This document shows, in pieces, positions 1 to 9,232 of a stretch of DNA of 64,000 bases (positions within the stretch are counted from its first letter, which is position 1; each line of letters begins with the position of its first letter). The notes below the pieces were generated by a model that worked only from the letters and a program-made list of their open reading frames with translations, ran no database searches and had not been told where the DNA came from. Made by a program: the position numbers and the translations under genes. Source of the DNA: Rhodospirillaceae bacterium (lineage in GTDB: Bacteria; Pseudomonadota; Alphaproteobacteria; Kiloniellales; DSM-21159); assembly GCA_006969625.1 (NCBI GenBank), contig CP030885.1:3669430-3733429 (forward strand), given 5' to 3'.

Positions 1-439
1 CGGCCCGGTCGACCGGGGTCTTACCGCCGGCGGCGATGCGCCGTACGACGCCCGACATGTCGTAGCCGGCTGCCTTGGCCTTGGCCAGGATGTCGGTCAA
101 CTCCAGGGTCTTGGCCTGCGACAGCGACCAGAGCGTGACCGAGCGGGTGCCGGTGCGGCAGTAGGCCAGCACCGGTCCCGGCAGTTCGTCGAGGGCCTTG
201 CCGAAGGCGACGGCATCTTCGTCCTTCACCTTGCCGCTGACGACCGGGATGTAGCGCGTTTCCAGGCCGGCCGCCTGAGCGGCGGCCTCGACTTCCTTGA
301 AGGTGGGCTGGTCCGCGCCCTCGCCGTCCGGCCGGTTGCAGACGATGGCGCGGTAGCCGGCCTCAGCCAGCGCTTCGACCTCGTCGGGCCGAATCTGGGC
401 GGCGACCGACAGGCGCGGGGTGATGACTTTCGCCTCCAT
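1..439 (-). CDS. DUF442 (TIGR01244-type) protein tyrosine phosphatase-like/sulfurtransferase-like protein, 3' end outside window
   Basis: This is the N-terminal 146 codons of a small DUF442 protein; the stop codon lies beyond position 1. The start is the ATG at 437-439. The protein carries the phosphatase/rhodanese-like loop CRTGTRS after a predicted beta-strand (VLAYC), with the expected fold order of alternating helices and strands. Members of this family are found alone or fused to an ETHE1-like metallo-beta-lactamase in Blh proteins, which oxidise sulfide-derived persulfides. Here the MBL gene ends at 452, 12 bases before this start, so the two halves are separate neighbouring genes in one transcription unit. 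A role in sulfide/persulfide detoxification is inferred from this context. Confidence 0.85.
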   Translation of the reverse strand, partial: MEAKVITPRLSVAAQIRPDEVEALAEAGYRAIVCNRPDGEGADQPTFKEVEAAAQAAGLETRYIPVVSGKVKDEDAVAFGKALDELPGPVLAYCRTGTRSVTLWSLSQAKTLELTDILAKAKAAGYDMSGVVRRIAAGGKTPVDRA

Positions 440-451
440 CTCGGATGCCCC

Positions 452-1357
452 CTACAGTGCGTTGAGGGGGATCTTCAGGTAGCTGACGCCGTTGTCCTCG
501 GGCGGCGGGAAGGCCCCGGCGCGCATGTTGACCTGGATCGAGGGCAGGATCAGGCGCGGCATCCCGAGCTTGGCGTCACGGGCCGTGCGCATCTCGACGA
601 AGTCGGCCTCCGCCACGCCGTCGTGGACGTGGATGTTTCTGGCCCGCTCCTCGGTGACCGTCGTCTCGAACAGGATGTCGCGGCTGCCGTCGGCGCCGTA
701 GTCGTGGCACATGAACAGCCGCGTCTCGGCGGGCAGCGACAGCAGCTTCTTGATGGAGCGGAACAGCGTCTTGGCGTCGCCGCCGGGGAAGTCGCAGCGC
801 GCCGAGCCGGCGTCCGGCATGAAGATCGTGTCGCCGACGAAGGCCGCATCCCCCATCACATGCACCATGCACGCCGGGGTGTGGCCGGGGGTGTGAATGG
901 CGAAGCAGGTCATCCCGCCGACCTTATAGGTGTCGCCGTCCTCGAACAGACGGTCGAACTGGCTGCCGTCGCGGGCGAACGCGGTGCCGGCGTTGAAGAC
1001 CTTCCCGAAGGTCTCCTGCACCGTCCTGATCTGGGCGCCGATGCCCAGCTTGCCGCCGAGCTGTTGCTGTAGGAAGGGCGCCGCCGAGAGGTGGTCGGCA
1101 TGGACGTGGGTCTCGATCAGCCACTCGACCTTTAGGCCCCGGTCGGTCACATACGCAACGATCTCCTCAGCCGACCTGGTCGAGGTGCGGCCGGAGGCGG
1201 GATCGTAGTCCAGCACCGAATCGACGATCGCACAGGCGTCGGAGCCCGGATCCTTCACCACGTAGCTGAAGGTGTTGGTGTCGGCCTCGAAGAACATCTT
1301 CACCTCGGGCTTGACCGAGGTATCGACCGGGTAGGTCGTCTCGACTGCCATGTCCAT
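452..1357 (-). CDS. MBL-fold hydrolase, ETHE1/Blh-like persulfide dioxygenase
   Basis: 301 residues from the ATG at 1357, which follows a GGAGG ribosome site 8 bases upstream; a longer reading frame begins upstream but has no such site. The metallo-beta-lactamase signature HVHADHL is present, followed by GHTPACMVH, GDTIFMPDAG and CHDYG. These are the metal ligands and the ARCDF segment typical of ETHE1-type persulfide dioxygenases rather than glyoxalase II. Such enzymes oxidise glutathione persulfide to sulfite using one iron and oxygen. The gene is followed by the DUF442 gene, which matches the two halves of fused Blh proteins. In known Blh operons the repressor is BigR; no bigR lies in the window. 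The assignment of family is firm, the exact substrate is inferred. Confidence 0.85.
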   Translation of the reverse strand: MDMAVETTYPVDTSVKPEVKMFFEADTNTFSYVVKDPGSDACAIVDSVLDYDPASGRTSTRSAEEIVAYVTDRGLKVEWLIETHVHADHLSAAPFLQQQLGGKLGIGAQIRTVQETFGKVFNAGTAFARDGSQFDRLFEDGDTYKVGGMTCFAIHTPGHTPACMVHVMGDAAFVGDTIFMPDAGSARCDFPGGDAKTLFRSIKKLLSLPAETRLFMCHDYGADGSRDILFETTVTEERARNIHVHDGVAEADFVEMRTARDAKLGMPRLILPSIQVNMRAGAFPPPEDNGVSYLKIPLNAL

Positions 1358-1435
1358 TGGGAGTTCCTCCGCCTCTCGTGAGGTGTGTTCCAGCGTTCGC
1401 TTCGGTGCCCAGCCTCCGCACCGAATATCACACAC

Positions 1436-1500
1436 AGGTGCCGTATGAATTGACGTATATCAGTTAATGCGAATATTTGAATGTTTCAAGCGGGGCACGG
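1436..1500 (-). promoter_or_regulatory. AT-rich promoter region of the MBL/DUF442 pair with a TTGAA-N3-TTCAA inverted repeat
   Basis: The only AT-rich stretch between the RND permease gene and the MBL gene. An exact inverted repeat TTGAATGTTTCAA lies at 1477-1489, followed towards the gene by ATATTCGCATTAACTGATAT. Position and composition suit a promoter with an operator. No known BigR box was matched. Confidence 0.4.
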
Positions 1501-1570
1501 GAGCGACACCGGCGGACAGAAGGTCGCAGGCACGCAGCCCGGCTGCGCATTGCCGCTCGCCGCCCCGGGC

Positions 1571-4500
1571 TTACTCGCCGGGCACCGCCTGCCGGCCGTC
1601 TGCCGTCGCGACGGCACGCTCGGGCCGTTCGGCCCGCCGCGTGCCGGGGAAGAGCCCGCGCAGCACGACGTAGAAGACCGGCGTGAGGAAGAGGCCGAAC
1701 AGAGTCACTCCGAGCATGCCCGAGAAGACGGCGGTGCCGATGGCCTGGCGCATCTCCGCCCCCGGACCGGTGGCGACCAGCAGCGGGACCACGCCGAGGA
1801 TGAAGGAGAAGGCGGTCATCAGGATCGGACGCAGGCGCAGGCGGCAGGCCTCGACGGCCGCGTCCACGGCAGACAGGCCGCGCTCCTGGGCTTGGCGTGC
1901 GAACTCAACGATCAGGATGGCGTTCTTCGCCGCCAGCGCCACCAGCACGACCAGCCCGACCTGGGTCAGAATATTGTTGTCCATGCCCCGCGACATCACG
2001 CCGAGCATGGCCGAGAGCACCGACATCGGCACGATCAGGACGATCGCCAACGGGAGCACCCAACTCTCGTACTGGGCGGCCAGCACCAGGAAAACGAACA
2101 GCACCGCAAGCACGAAGATGAAGACGGCGGAGCCGCCGGTCTGCTTTTGCTGGAAGGCGATCTCGGTCCACTCGTAGCTCATGCCGTCGGGCAGCAGCCC
2201 TTCGGCGAGGCCCTCCATCGCCGCCAGCGCCTCGCCCGACGACACGCCAGGCACCGCGGAGCCCTGGACAGGGACGGAGGTATAGAGGTTGTAGCGCTGC
2301 ACCAGGTCCGGGCCCGAGCGCAGCTCGACCTCCGCAAGGGTACCCAGCGGCACCAGCGCGCCGTTGGCCGAGCGGACCTTGAGTTGCTCGATATCGGCGA
2401 CGTCCATGCGGAAAGGCGTGTCGGCCTGGGCGCGAACCTGGTAGACCCGGCCGAAGGCGTTGAAGTCGTTCACATAGACCGACCCCAGGTTCATCGACAG
2501 CGTCTCGAAGATCGCGTCGATCGGGACGTTGAGGATCTGCGCGCGGATGCGGTCGATCTCAAGGAAGACCTGGGGGCTGGACGCACTGAAGGTGGTGAAG
2601 ACGCCGGTCAGCCGCGGATCCTGGTTCGCCTGTGCCGCCAGGGTGCGCGCGACGCCCAGCACCTCGCGCATGTCCGCGTTCCAGCGGTCCTGGAGTTGCA
2701 TCTTGAAGCCGCCGCCGGTCCCGATGCCGCGCACCGGCGGCGGCGGGATGGCGATGATGAAGGCCTCCTGGATCTGCTGAAGCCGGCCGAAGAGCTGACC
2801 GACGACGGAATCCGCGCTCAGCCCTTGGGGAATGCGCTCTTCGAAGGGGGCGAAGGCGGCGAAGATCACGCCGGCGTTGGTGGCATTGGTGAAGGTGGCG
2901 CCGGAAAAGCCGGCGAAGCCGACGGCGTTGATGACGCCCGGCGTCTCGCGCACGATCTCGCTGGCGCGCAGCACCACCTCGTCGGTCCGGTTCAGCGAGG
3001 CGCCGTCCGGCAACTGCACGACGACGATGGCATAGCCCTGGTCCTGCAGGGGGATGAAGCCGCGCGGCACCGTCTCGACCGCAGCGTAGGTACCATAGAG
3101 CAGTCCGGCGAAGCCGAGCATCACGCCCAGCCGGATCGCCTTGCGGCCGACCAGCGCATGCACGGTCCCCGCATAGCCACCGCTCAGCCGGTCGAAGCCG
3201 GCATTGAAGCGCGAGGTACCCCACTGGGCGGCGCGCGTCACGGCAAACCGGGCCTCTCGTGCGTCTTTCGGCTTGAGCAGGAGCGCCGCGAGGGCCGGCG
3301 AGAGAGTCAAGGAATTGAAGGTGGAGATCGCCGTCGCCGCGATGATGGTTACCGCGAACTGCTGGTAGAACTGGCCGGAGATGCCGGGCACGAAGGCGGT
3401 CGGCACGAAGACGGCGGCGAGCACGAGCGAGGTGGCGATGATCGCTGCCCCGACCTCGTCCATCGTGCGGTGCGCCGCCTCGGCCGGAGACAGGCCCTCG
3501 CGGATGTTCCGCTCGACGTTCTCGACCACCAGGATCGCGTCGTCGACGACGATGCCGATCGCCAGCACCAGGCCGAACAGCGTGAGCATGTTCAGCGAGA
3601 AGCCCATCGCCGCCATGATCACGAAGCTGCCGATCAACGCGACCGGAATGGCGGCGACCGGGATCACGGCAGTCCGCCAGGACTGCAGGAAAATCAGGAT
3701 GACCAGCACGACCAGCGCCAGCGCCTGGAACAGCGTCTCGTAGACCGCGTCGATGGAGTCGGCGATGTATTCGGTCGGATTGTAGACGATCTGGTAGTCC
3801 AGGCCAGGCGGGAAGTCCAGATCCAGCCGGGCCATCACCTCCTGCACCTGGGTAGCCGTCTCCAGGGCATTGGTGCCGGGCCGCTGGAAGATCCCCAAAG
3901 CCACCGCCGGCTTGCCGTTCAGATAGCTGTTGGTGACGTAGTTGCGCGCGCCGAGCTCGACCCGCGCCACGTCCCAGACGCGGACGATGCGCCCCTCCTC
4001 GGTCGACTTGACGATGATTCGCCGAAACGCGCGCGGATCGCTCAAGCGGCCCTGGGTGGAAACCGTCACCTGGAAGGGCGTGCCGTCGGGGGCCGGCGGC
4101 GCACCGATCGCGCCGCCCGAGACCTGGACGTTCTGGGCGCGCAATGCGGCGACCACGTCGCCCGCGGTGAGGCCATAGGCGGCGAGCTTGTCGGGATCGA
4201 GCCAGACGCGGATCGCGAACTCCCGCTCGCCGAAGATCAGCACGTTGCCGACACCGGCGAGCCGAACCAATTCGTCGCGCACGCGGGTGCGGGCGTAATT
4301 CGAGACATAGAGCTGGTCGTAGGTCTCGTCCGGCGAAAGCATGTGCACGACCATCATCAGGTCGGGCGAAGACTTCTGCGTCGTCACACCCTGGCGCCGC
4401 ACCTCTTCGGGCAGGCGTGGCTCGGCGGCGGCGACCCGGTTCTGCACCAGCACCTGAGCCTGGTCCAGGTCGGTTCCGAGCCCGAAGGTGACGGTAATCT

Positions 4501-4771
4501 GCGCGCGCCCGTCGCTGGTCGAGTAGGAGGACATGTAGATCATGCCCTCGACGCCGTTGATCTCCTGCTCCAGCGGCGTCGCCACGGTGGCCGCCACGGT
4601 CTCGGCGTTGGCGCCGGGATAGGAGGCGTTGACCACGATGGTCGGTGGCGCGATCTCCGGGTACTGGGCGACGGCAAGCTGCAGGTAGGCGACGCCGCCG
4701 ACCAGCAGAGTGACGAGCGAGAGGACCGTCGCGAAGATCGGCCGGTCGACGAAAAAGTGGGGAAAGCGCAT
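1571..4771 (-). CDS. RND multidrug efflux permease, HAE1/AcrB family
   Basis: 1066 residues, the usual length of AcrB/MexB-like inner-membrane proton/drug antiporters. The N-terminus MRFPHFFVDRPIFA is the classic first transmembrane segment. TM4 has the paired proton-relay aspartates at about 410-411 (GIVVDDAILVVENVER) and TM10 has the conserved lysine (ALAAKNAILIVEF). Two large periplasmic porter loops follow TM1 and TM7. The adaptor gene ends 9 bases before this start, so the two form an operon. No TolC-type gene is adjacent, so the outer-membrane channel must be encoded elsewhere. Substrates cannot be read from the sequence. Confidence 0.95.
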   Translation of the reverse strand: MRFPHFFVDRPIFATVLSLVTLLVGGVAYLQLAVAQYPEIAPPTIVVNASYPGANAETVAATVATPLEQEINGVEGMIYMSSYSTSDGRAQITVTFGLGTDLDQAQVLVQNRVAAAEPRLPEEVRRQGVTTQKSSPDLMMVVHMLSPDETYDQLYVSNYARTRVRDELVRLAGVGNVLIFGEREFAIRVWLDPDKLAAYGLTAGDVVAALRAQNVQVSGGAIGAPPAPDGTPFQVTVSTQGRLSDPRAFRRIIVKSTEEGRIVRVWDVARVELGARNYVTNSYLNGKPAVALGIFQRPGTNALETATQVQEVMARLDLDFPPGLDYQIVYNPTEYIADSIDAVYETLFQALALVVLVILIFLQSWRTAVIPVAAIPVALIGSFVIMAAMGFSLNMLTLFGLVLAIGIVVDDAILVVENVERNIREGLSPAEAAHRTMDEVGAAIIATSLVLAAVFVPTAFVPGISGQFYQQFAVTIIAATAISTFNSLTLSPALAALLLKPKDAREARFAVTRAAQWGTSRFNAGFDRLSGGYAGTVHALVGRKAIRLGVMLGFAGLLYGTYAAVETVPRGFIPLQDQGYAIVVVQLPDGASLNRTDEVVLRASEIVRETPGVINAVGFAGFSGATFTNATNAGVIFAAFAPFEERIPQGLSADSVVGQLFGRLQQIQEAFIIAIPPPPVRGIGTGGGFKMQLQDRWNADMREVLGVARTLAAQANQDPRLTGVFTTFSASSPQVFLEIDRIRAQILNVPIDAIFETLSMNLGSVYVNDFNAFGRVYQVRAQADTPFRMDVADIEQLKVRSANGALVPLGTLAEVELRSGPDLVQRYNLYTSVPVQGSAVPGVSSGEALAAMEGLAEGLLPDGMSYEWTEIAFQQKQTGGSAVFIFVLAVLFVFLVLAAQYESWVLPLAIVLIVPMSVLSAMLGVMSRGMDNNILTQVGLVVLVALAAKNAILIVEFARQAQERGLSAVDAAVEACRLRLRPILMTAFSFILGVVPLLVATGPGAEMRQAIGTAVFSGMLGVTLFGLFLTPVFYVVLRGLFPGTRRAERPERAVATADGRQAVPGE

Positions 4772-4780
4772 GGCCGACGC

Positions 4781-5974
4781 CTACTCGGCCGTCGGCGGCA
4801 GTTCGGTCTCCTGTGCCGAGACGGTCACGCCGGGGCGCACGCGCATCAGGCCGCGCACCACCACCGTCTCCTCGCCGGTCAGCCCTTCGCGTATGACGCG
4901 GTAGCCGTCGATCCGCGGTCCCGGCCGCACCTCCTTTGTCGAAACCACGCCCTCGCCGTCCACGACGTAGACGATACGGCGGTTCTGGTCGCTGCCGATC
5001 GCCTCGTCTGGCAGCAAGATGCCGGTGTAGGGCAGCGAACCGGGAATGTTGACGCGCCCGAACAGGCCCGGCTGCAGAACCAGGTCGGGATTGGGTACCA
5101 CGGCGCGGACCCGCATGGTGCCGCTGTTGGGGTCCAGGCGGTTCTCCGAGAAGTCGAGGCGGCCGTCGAAGGGCGCCTCCCGCGCGTCGGAGAGGCTGAC
5201 CACGACGGGCAGGCCGCCCGCCCCTTCCTGAAGCTGATCGCCGCGCGCACGGGCATCGCGCGCATAGGCCAGGAAGGAGCGCTCGTCGATGTCGAAGTAG
5301 AAGTACATCGGATCGGTGCTGACGATAGTGGTCAGCACCGTCGCGTTTTCCTCGACCAGATTTCCCTCGGAGATGTAGTTGCGGTCGATGCGTCCAGAGA
5401 GTGGCGCGCGGATCTGGGTGTACTCGAGGTCGAGCCGCGCCCGCTCCAGCGCCGCCTCGGCCGCGTTGACCCGGGCGTCGGCCGCCAAGAAGCCCTGGCG
5501 GCGCTCGTCCAGCGCCTGGCGCGAGATGTTGCCGCGCTGGATCAGCTCCTCGGCCCGCGCCAACTCGCCGCGCGCAAACGTCAACTCGGCGTTGGCGCTG
5601 TCCAGCTCGGCCTGGGCCTGGCCCAGGGCGGTCTCGATGGGGCGTGGATCGATAGTGAACAGCAGGTCCCCCTGCTCGACGAGTTGCCCGTCGGCGAAGA
5701 GAATCGCCTCCAGGTAGCCGCCGACCCGCGCGCGCACCTCGACCTCGCTGACCGCGGCGAAGCGGCCGACGAACTCGTCGTCCTCGACGATCTCCTTGAC
5801 CACCGGCTTTGCCACCGTGACCTGCGGTGGCGGCGGGGCGGACGGCGTGTTCGCCTCTGCCCGCTCCTCCTCGCAGCCGATCAGCAGAAGAGAAGCCAAA
5901 AGGACAACGAGCGCTGCCGGCCCGCCGCTGCCCTTGGATTCGACGGAGGCGTCCCGTCCCCGATCAGTCGCCAT
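4781..5974 (-). CDS. RND efflux periplasmic adaptor (membrane fusion protein), lipoprotein
   Basis: 397 residues from the ATG at 5974, preceded by a GGGGA site; an upstream extension of 48 codons is arginine-rich and has no adaptor character. The N-terminus has a hydrophobic segment ending in the lipobox LLLIGC, predicting signal peptidase II processing and lipid anchoring. Then come the barrel-sandwich lipoyl half (ARVGGYLEAILFADGQLVEQG), a coiled-coil hairpin (about residues 110-170, rich in Ala/Glu/Arg), the second lipoyl half (IRAPLSGRIDRNYISEGNLV) and a beta-barrel. It bridges the permease encoded just downstream to an outer-membrane channel. Confidence 0.93.
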   Translation of the reverse strand: MATDRGRDASVESKGSGGPAALVVLLASLLLIGCEEERAEANTPSAPPPPQVTVAKPVVKEIVEDDEFVGRFAAVSEVEVRARVGGYLEAILFADGQLVEQGDLLFTIDPRPIETALGQAQAELDSANAELTFARGELARAEELIQRGNISRQALDERRQGFLAADARVNAAEAALERARLDLEYTQIRAPLSGRIDRNYISEGNLVEENATVLTTIVSTDPMYFYFDIDERSFLAYARDARARGDQLQEGAGGLPVVVSLSDAREAPFDGRLDFSENRLDPNSGTMRVRAVVPNPDLVLQPGLFGRVNIPGSLPYTGILLPDEAIGSDQNRRIVYVVDGEGVVSTKEVRPGPRIDGYRVIREGLTGEETVVVRGLMRVRPGVTVSAQETELPPTAE

Positions 5975-6128
5975 CGTCGTCTGCGATCCCCTGCCAAACG
6001 TCTCGAGCGCCGCGCCCGCCAGGTCCCACGGCCAAGACCGGGATCGGCGGCCTTGGCGACGGGCCTCGCACCGGCCCTCTCGGAGGACGCGGCGCACTGG
6101 CCGGCACGCGCGGCGCAAGACTAACCCG

Positions 6129-6143
6129 AAAGCGTTTCGCTTT
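6129..6143. terminator. Small hairpin AAAGCG-TTT-CGCTTT
   Basis: Perfect 6-bp stem with a 3-base loop. On the plus strand it is followed by extra T residues, on the minus strand by only CTTTC. It lies between cydB and the RND adaptor gene and may help end the cyd transcript, but it is not a convincing intrinsic terminator for that strand. Confidence 0.3.
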
Positions 6144-6173
6144 TTGAGTCACATTTTGCTGCGCTGCACCTAT

Positions 6174-6189
6174 AGCGCCGTCGGGCGCT
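6174..6189 (-). terminator. Hairpin 15 bases after cydB
   Basis: Perfect 6-bp GC stem (AGCGCC/GGCGCT) with a four-base loop, just downstream of the cydB stop codon. No T tract follows. It may stabilise or terminate the cyd mRNA. Confidence 0.3.
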
Positions 6190-6203
6190 CCGATCGCGAA
6201 CGC

Positions 6204-7217
6204 TCAATGGTAGCTGAGGTCCTGTGCCTTCCCGCGGAAGATCCAGTAGGCCAGGATCGAATAGCCTAGGATCACCGGAAGGACGAAGAGCGTGCCGATC
6301 AGTATGATCAGCAGGCTCTCGGGCGCCGCCGCCGCTTCGTAGATCGTCAGTCGTTCCGGCACCACATAGGGATAGAAGGAGTAGGCGAGCCCCGCGAAGG
6401 CGAGCACGAAGAGCCCGATGGTCGCGGCAAACGGCGCCCAGGCGTATCGGTCGTCCGGCTGCGGCAGGTTGCGCAGGCCGACCCAGATACCGGCGAGCAC
6501 CAGCGCGGAGAGCAGCGGCAGCGGCGCCAGCAGCAGGATCTCCGGCCAGTCGAACCACTTGTGGAAGATGCGGGCACTGACCAGCGGGCTGGCGAGCGAC
6601 ACGGCGACGATGCCCAGCAGGACCAGGCTCAAGAGCGTGCGCGCCCAGCGCACCGCGCGGCGCTGCAGGGCGCCCTCGGTCTTCCAGATCAGCCAGACCG
6701 AGCCGATGAAGGCGTAGCCGGCAGCCAGGCAGACCGCGGTCAGCGCGGCGAAGGCGTAGGTCCCGAAGCTCTGCTCCAGGCCCATGATGTAGAGCCCCAG
6801 CATCCAGCCCTGGGCCAGCGCCGTCATCAGCGAGCCGGCGAAGAAGCTCCGGTTCCACAGCCGCTTGTGGTCGGCGTGCACCTTGGCGCGGAACTCGAAG
6901 GAGACGCCACGCAGGATGAGTCCCAGCAGCATCAGGACGACCGGGATGTAAAGGGTCGAGAGGATCTGGCCGTGCGCGACGGGAAAGGCCACCAGCAGCA
7001 GGCCGACCGCCAGCACCAGCCAGGTCTCGTTGGCGTCCCAGAAGGGCCCGATCGAGGCGATCATGCGGTCCTGCTGCTCCGGCTCTGCACGCGCGAAGAG
7101 GATGCCGACGCCGAGGTCGTAGCCGTCCAGCACCACGTAGATCAGGATCGACAGGCCCATCAGGCCGGCGAAGACGAAGGGCAGCCAGACGGTGGGGTCC
7201 CCGAAGAGCTCGAGCAT
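6204..7217 (-). CDS. cydB: Cytochrome bd-type (CIO-like) quinol oxidase subunit II
   Basis: 337 residues, all-helical membrane protein with about eight or nine transmembrane segments. The first helix holds the conserved GYDLGVGILF segment, and FWDANETWLVLA follows, as in CydB/CioB. Subunit II supports the haem-bearing subunit I and carries no haem ligands in this family. It starts 6 bases after cydA. The oxidase reduces oxygen with quinol, giving respiration at low oxygen or in the presence of inhibitors of haem-copper oxidases. No cydX-like small ORF was recognised downstream. Confidence 0.95.
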   Translation of the reverse strand: MLELFGDPTVWLPFVFAGLMGLSILIYVVLDGYDLGVGILFARAEPEQQDRMIASIGPFWDANETWLVLAVGLLLVAFPVAHGQILSTLYIPVVLMLLGLILRGVSFEFRAKVHADHKRLWNRSFFAGSLMTALAQGWMLGLYIMGLEQSFGTYAFAALTAVCLAAGYAFIGSVWLIWKTEGALQRRAVRWARTLLSLVLLGIVAVSLASPLVSARIFHKWFDWPEILLLAPLPLLSALVLAGIWVGLRNLPQPDDRYAWAPFAATIGLFVLAFAGLAYSFYPYVVPERLTIYEAAAAPESLLIILIGTLFVLPVILGYSILAYWIFRGKAQDLSYH

Positions 7218-7223
7218 GGTGGC

Positions 7224-8588
7224 CTACTCCGCAGGCGCGGCGCCGACGACGGCGCTGGTGGGGATGCGTGGACCGGTGTCCGCGTCGCTCGCCGCCTTGC
7301 GGGCGAGGCGCAGCACCACTGCGACATAGGCGAAGAGCAGCAGCCCGTAGAGCGCGAGGTAGAGCGTCAGCGAGGCGGCGATGGTCGGCCCGGGCACCGC
7401 GGAGATGGCGTCCGCCGTGCGCAGCACGCCGTCCACCAGCCAGGGCTGGCGGCCGATCTCCGTGGTGTACCAGCCGGCCAACGTCGCCACCCAGCCGGAG
7501 AAGGTCATGGCCACCAGGGCGCGCGCCAGCCAGCGGCCCGGCTGGCGGCCACGCCGCATCAGCCAGACGCCGGTCCAGGAGACCGCCAGCATCAGCAGCC
7601 CGACGCCGACCATGACGCGGAAGGCGTAGAACACCGGGGCGACCGGCGGGTGCGCGCCGACGAAGTCGTTCAGACCCGGCACCACGCCGTCGGGATCGTG
7701 CTTGAGGATCAGGCTCGCGCCGTTGGGAATGCCGATCTCGAAGCGGTTCTCGCGCGCCTCCTCGTCCGGCACGGCGAACAGCAGCAGCGGCACGTTGGCC
7801 CGCGTCTCCCAGTTGCCCTCCATGGCCGCCACCTTCTGCGGCTGGTGCTCCAGGGTGTTCAGGCCGTGCAAGTCGCCGGCGAGGATCTGCACGGGGATCA
7901 GCACGGCCGCCAGAGTGACGCCGACCCGCAGCGTCGTCTGCACCTCGCGCCGCCGGTCGCCGAGCAGCCAGCGGAAGGCGGACACGCCGGCGATCAGGAA
8001 GGCCACGGTCAGCCCGGAGGCCAGCAGCATGTGCGCCAGGCGGTAGGGCATCGAGGGGTTGAAGACGATCGCCCACCAGTCGAGCGCGTGCGCCACGCCG
8101 TCGCGCATCTCGAAGCCGGCCGGCGTGTGCATCCAGGAGTTCAGCACCAGGATCCAGAAGGCCGACATGGTGGTGCCGAAGGCGACCAGGAAGGTCGCCA
8201 GGGTGTGCAGCCAGCCTGGCACGCGGCGGATGCCGAACAGCATGATGCCGATGAAGACCGCCTCCAGGAAGAAGGCGGTGAGCACCTCGTAGGCCAGCAG
8301 CGGCCCGGCGATATTGCCGACCGTCTCCATGAAGCCCGGCCAGTTGGTGCCGAACTGGAATGACATGGTGATGCCGGAGACGACGCCGAGCGCGAACGAC
8401 AGGGCGAAGATCTTCACCCAGAAGCGGTAGGCCTCGATCCAGCGCTCGTCGCCGCTGCGGCTGTAGGCCAGCTTGAAGCCCAGCAGCACCCAGCCGAGCG
8501 CGATGGTGATGGTCGGAAAGAGGATATGGAAGGAGATGTTGGCGGCGAACTGGATGCGCGCCAGGATGACGGGATCGAGTTCGAACAT
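7224..8588 (-). CDS. cydA: Cytochrome bd-type (CIO-like) quinol oxidase subunit I
   Basis: 454 residues, the short form. Axial haem ligands are recognisable: His21 in helix 1, His186 (RLAHMLLAS) and Met326 (FRVMVGVG). The quinol-binding Q-loop after QPQKVAAMEGNWET is short, which marks the cyanide-insensitive CIO branch rather than the long Q-loop of E. coli CydA. GWYTTEIGRQPW near the C-terminus is also conserved. The gene follows its regulator by 4 bases and precedes cydB by 6, forming a three-gene operon. Confidence 0.95.
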   Translation of the reverse strand: MFELDPVILARIQFAANISFHILFPTITIALGWVLLGFKLAYSRSGDERWIEAYRFWVKIFALSFALGVVSGITMSFQFGTNWPGFMETVGNIAGPLLAYEVLTAFFLEAVFIGIMLFGIRRVPGWLHTLATFLVAFGTTMSAFWILVLNSWMHTPAGFEMRDGVAHALDWWAIVFNPSMPYRLAHMLLASGLTVAFLIAGVSAFRWLLGDRRREVQTTLRVGVTLAAVLIPVQILAGDLHGLNTLEHQPQKVAAMEGNWETRANVPLLLFAVPDEEARENRFEIGIPNGASLILKHDPDGVVPGLNDFVGAHPPVAPVFYAFRVMVGVGLLMLAVSWTGVWLMRRGRQPGRWLARALVAMTFSGWVATLAGWYTTEIGRQPWLVDGVLRTADAISAVPGPTIAASLTLYLALYGLLLFAYVAVVLRLARKAASDADTGPRIPTSAVVGAAPAE

Positions 8589-8592
8589 GGGG

Positions 8593-9207
8593 TCAGGCCT
8601 CCTCGGCCTTTGGCGGGGCGTCCTTTGGCGGGGCGTCGGCGGCCGAGGCGCGGCCGCGCCGGCCCGGCAGCAGCGTCAGGCGGTCCTTCATTTCCAGGAT
8701 CCTCTGGACCCGCGCGCCCAGGGTCAGGAGCTGAACGAGGCGCTCGGTCTCCAGCTTCTGCACGTCCTCGTACCAGCCGGTCAGCAGGGCGATCAGGTCG
8801 TGCAGCTCGCGCATGCGCGCCTGGGCATGGCGCTCCTCGGCGCTGCCCGGCTCGACCAGCAGGGTCTCGCGCAGCATCGACAGGGTCGGGTCGATCTCGC
8901 GCTTCTTGCGCTCTTCGACCAGCGTGCGGACGATCTGCCAGAGGTCGTCGGGCGTCGAGAAGTAGTCGCGCCGATCGCCGGGGATGTGCTGCAGGCGCAC
9001 CAGATTCCAGCCCTGCAGCTCCTTAAGCCCGATCGAGACGTTGGAGCGCGAAAAGCCCAGCTTGTCGACGATGTCGTCGGCGCACAGCGGCTCCGGCGAG
9101 AGGAACAGCAGGGCGTAGATCTGCCCCACCGTGCGGTTGATGCCCCAACGGCTGCCCATCTCGCCGAAGTGCAGCACGAAGCTCTGGACCAGAGGCGGCA
9201 GGTTCAT
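8593..9207 (-). CDS. GbsR/MarR-family transcriptional regulator
   Basis: 204 residues with an N-terminal winged helix. The helix-turn-helix lies around LCADDIVDKLGFSRSNVSIGLKEL, followed by the wing (PGDRRDYF), as in GbsR-like regulators. The C-terminal half is helical and likely dimerises. The last 20 residues are a low-complexity tail with an exact DAPPK repeat. Being first in the operon with cydAB, 4 bases before cydA, it most likely controls that operon. An imperfect palindrome upstream of its start is a candidate autoregulatory operator. The signal sensed is unknown. Confidence 0.85.
   Translation of the reverse strand: MNLPPLVQSFVLHFGEMGSRWGINRTVGQIYALLFLSPEPLCADDIVDKLGFSRSNVSIGLKELQGWNLVRLQHIPGDRRDYFSTPDDLWQIVRTLVEERKKREIDPTLSMLRETLLVEPGSAEERHAQARMRELHDLIALLTGWYEDVQKLETERLVQLLTLGARVQRILEMKDRLTLLPGRRGRASAADAPPKDAPPKAEEA
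8607..8636. repeat. Two perfect 15-bp tandem copies in the regulator's 3' end
   Basis: CCTTTGGCGGGGCGT occurs at 8607-8621 and 8622-8636. It encodes the duplicated Asp-Ala-Pro-Pro-Lys tail of the GbsR-like protein. It looks like a recent slippage duplication and has no evident function. Confidence 0.8.
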
Positions 9208-9232
9208 GGCGCGTCTTGGCCGCTTTCCGAAG

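Noticed and set aside
1533..1547. Hairpin CGCAGC-CCG-GCTGCG after the first RND gene as a terminator
   Set aside because: The stem is short, no T run follows, and similar GC hairpins are common by chance in this composition.
1481..6124. A 1547-codon open frame on the plus strand
   Set aside because: It is antisense to the RND permease and adaptor genes. Its translation is low-complexity (His, Arg, Gln, Asp rich) without any family motif, as expected for the reverse frame of GC-rich genes.
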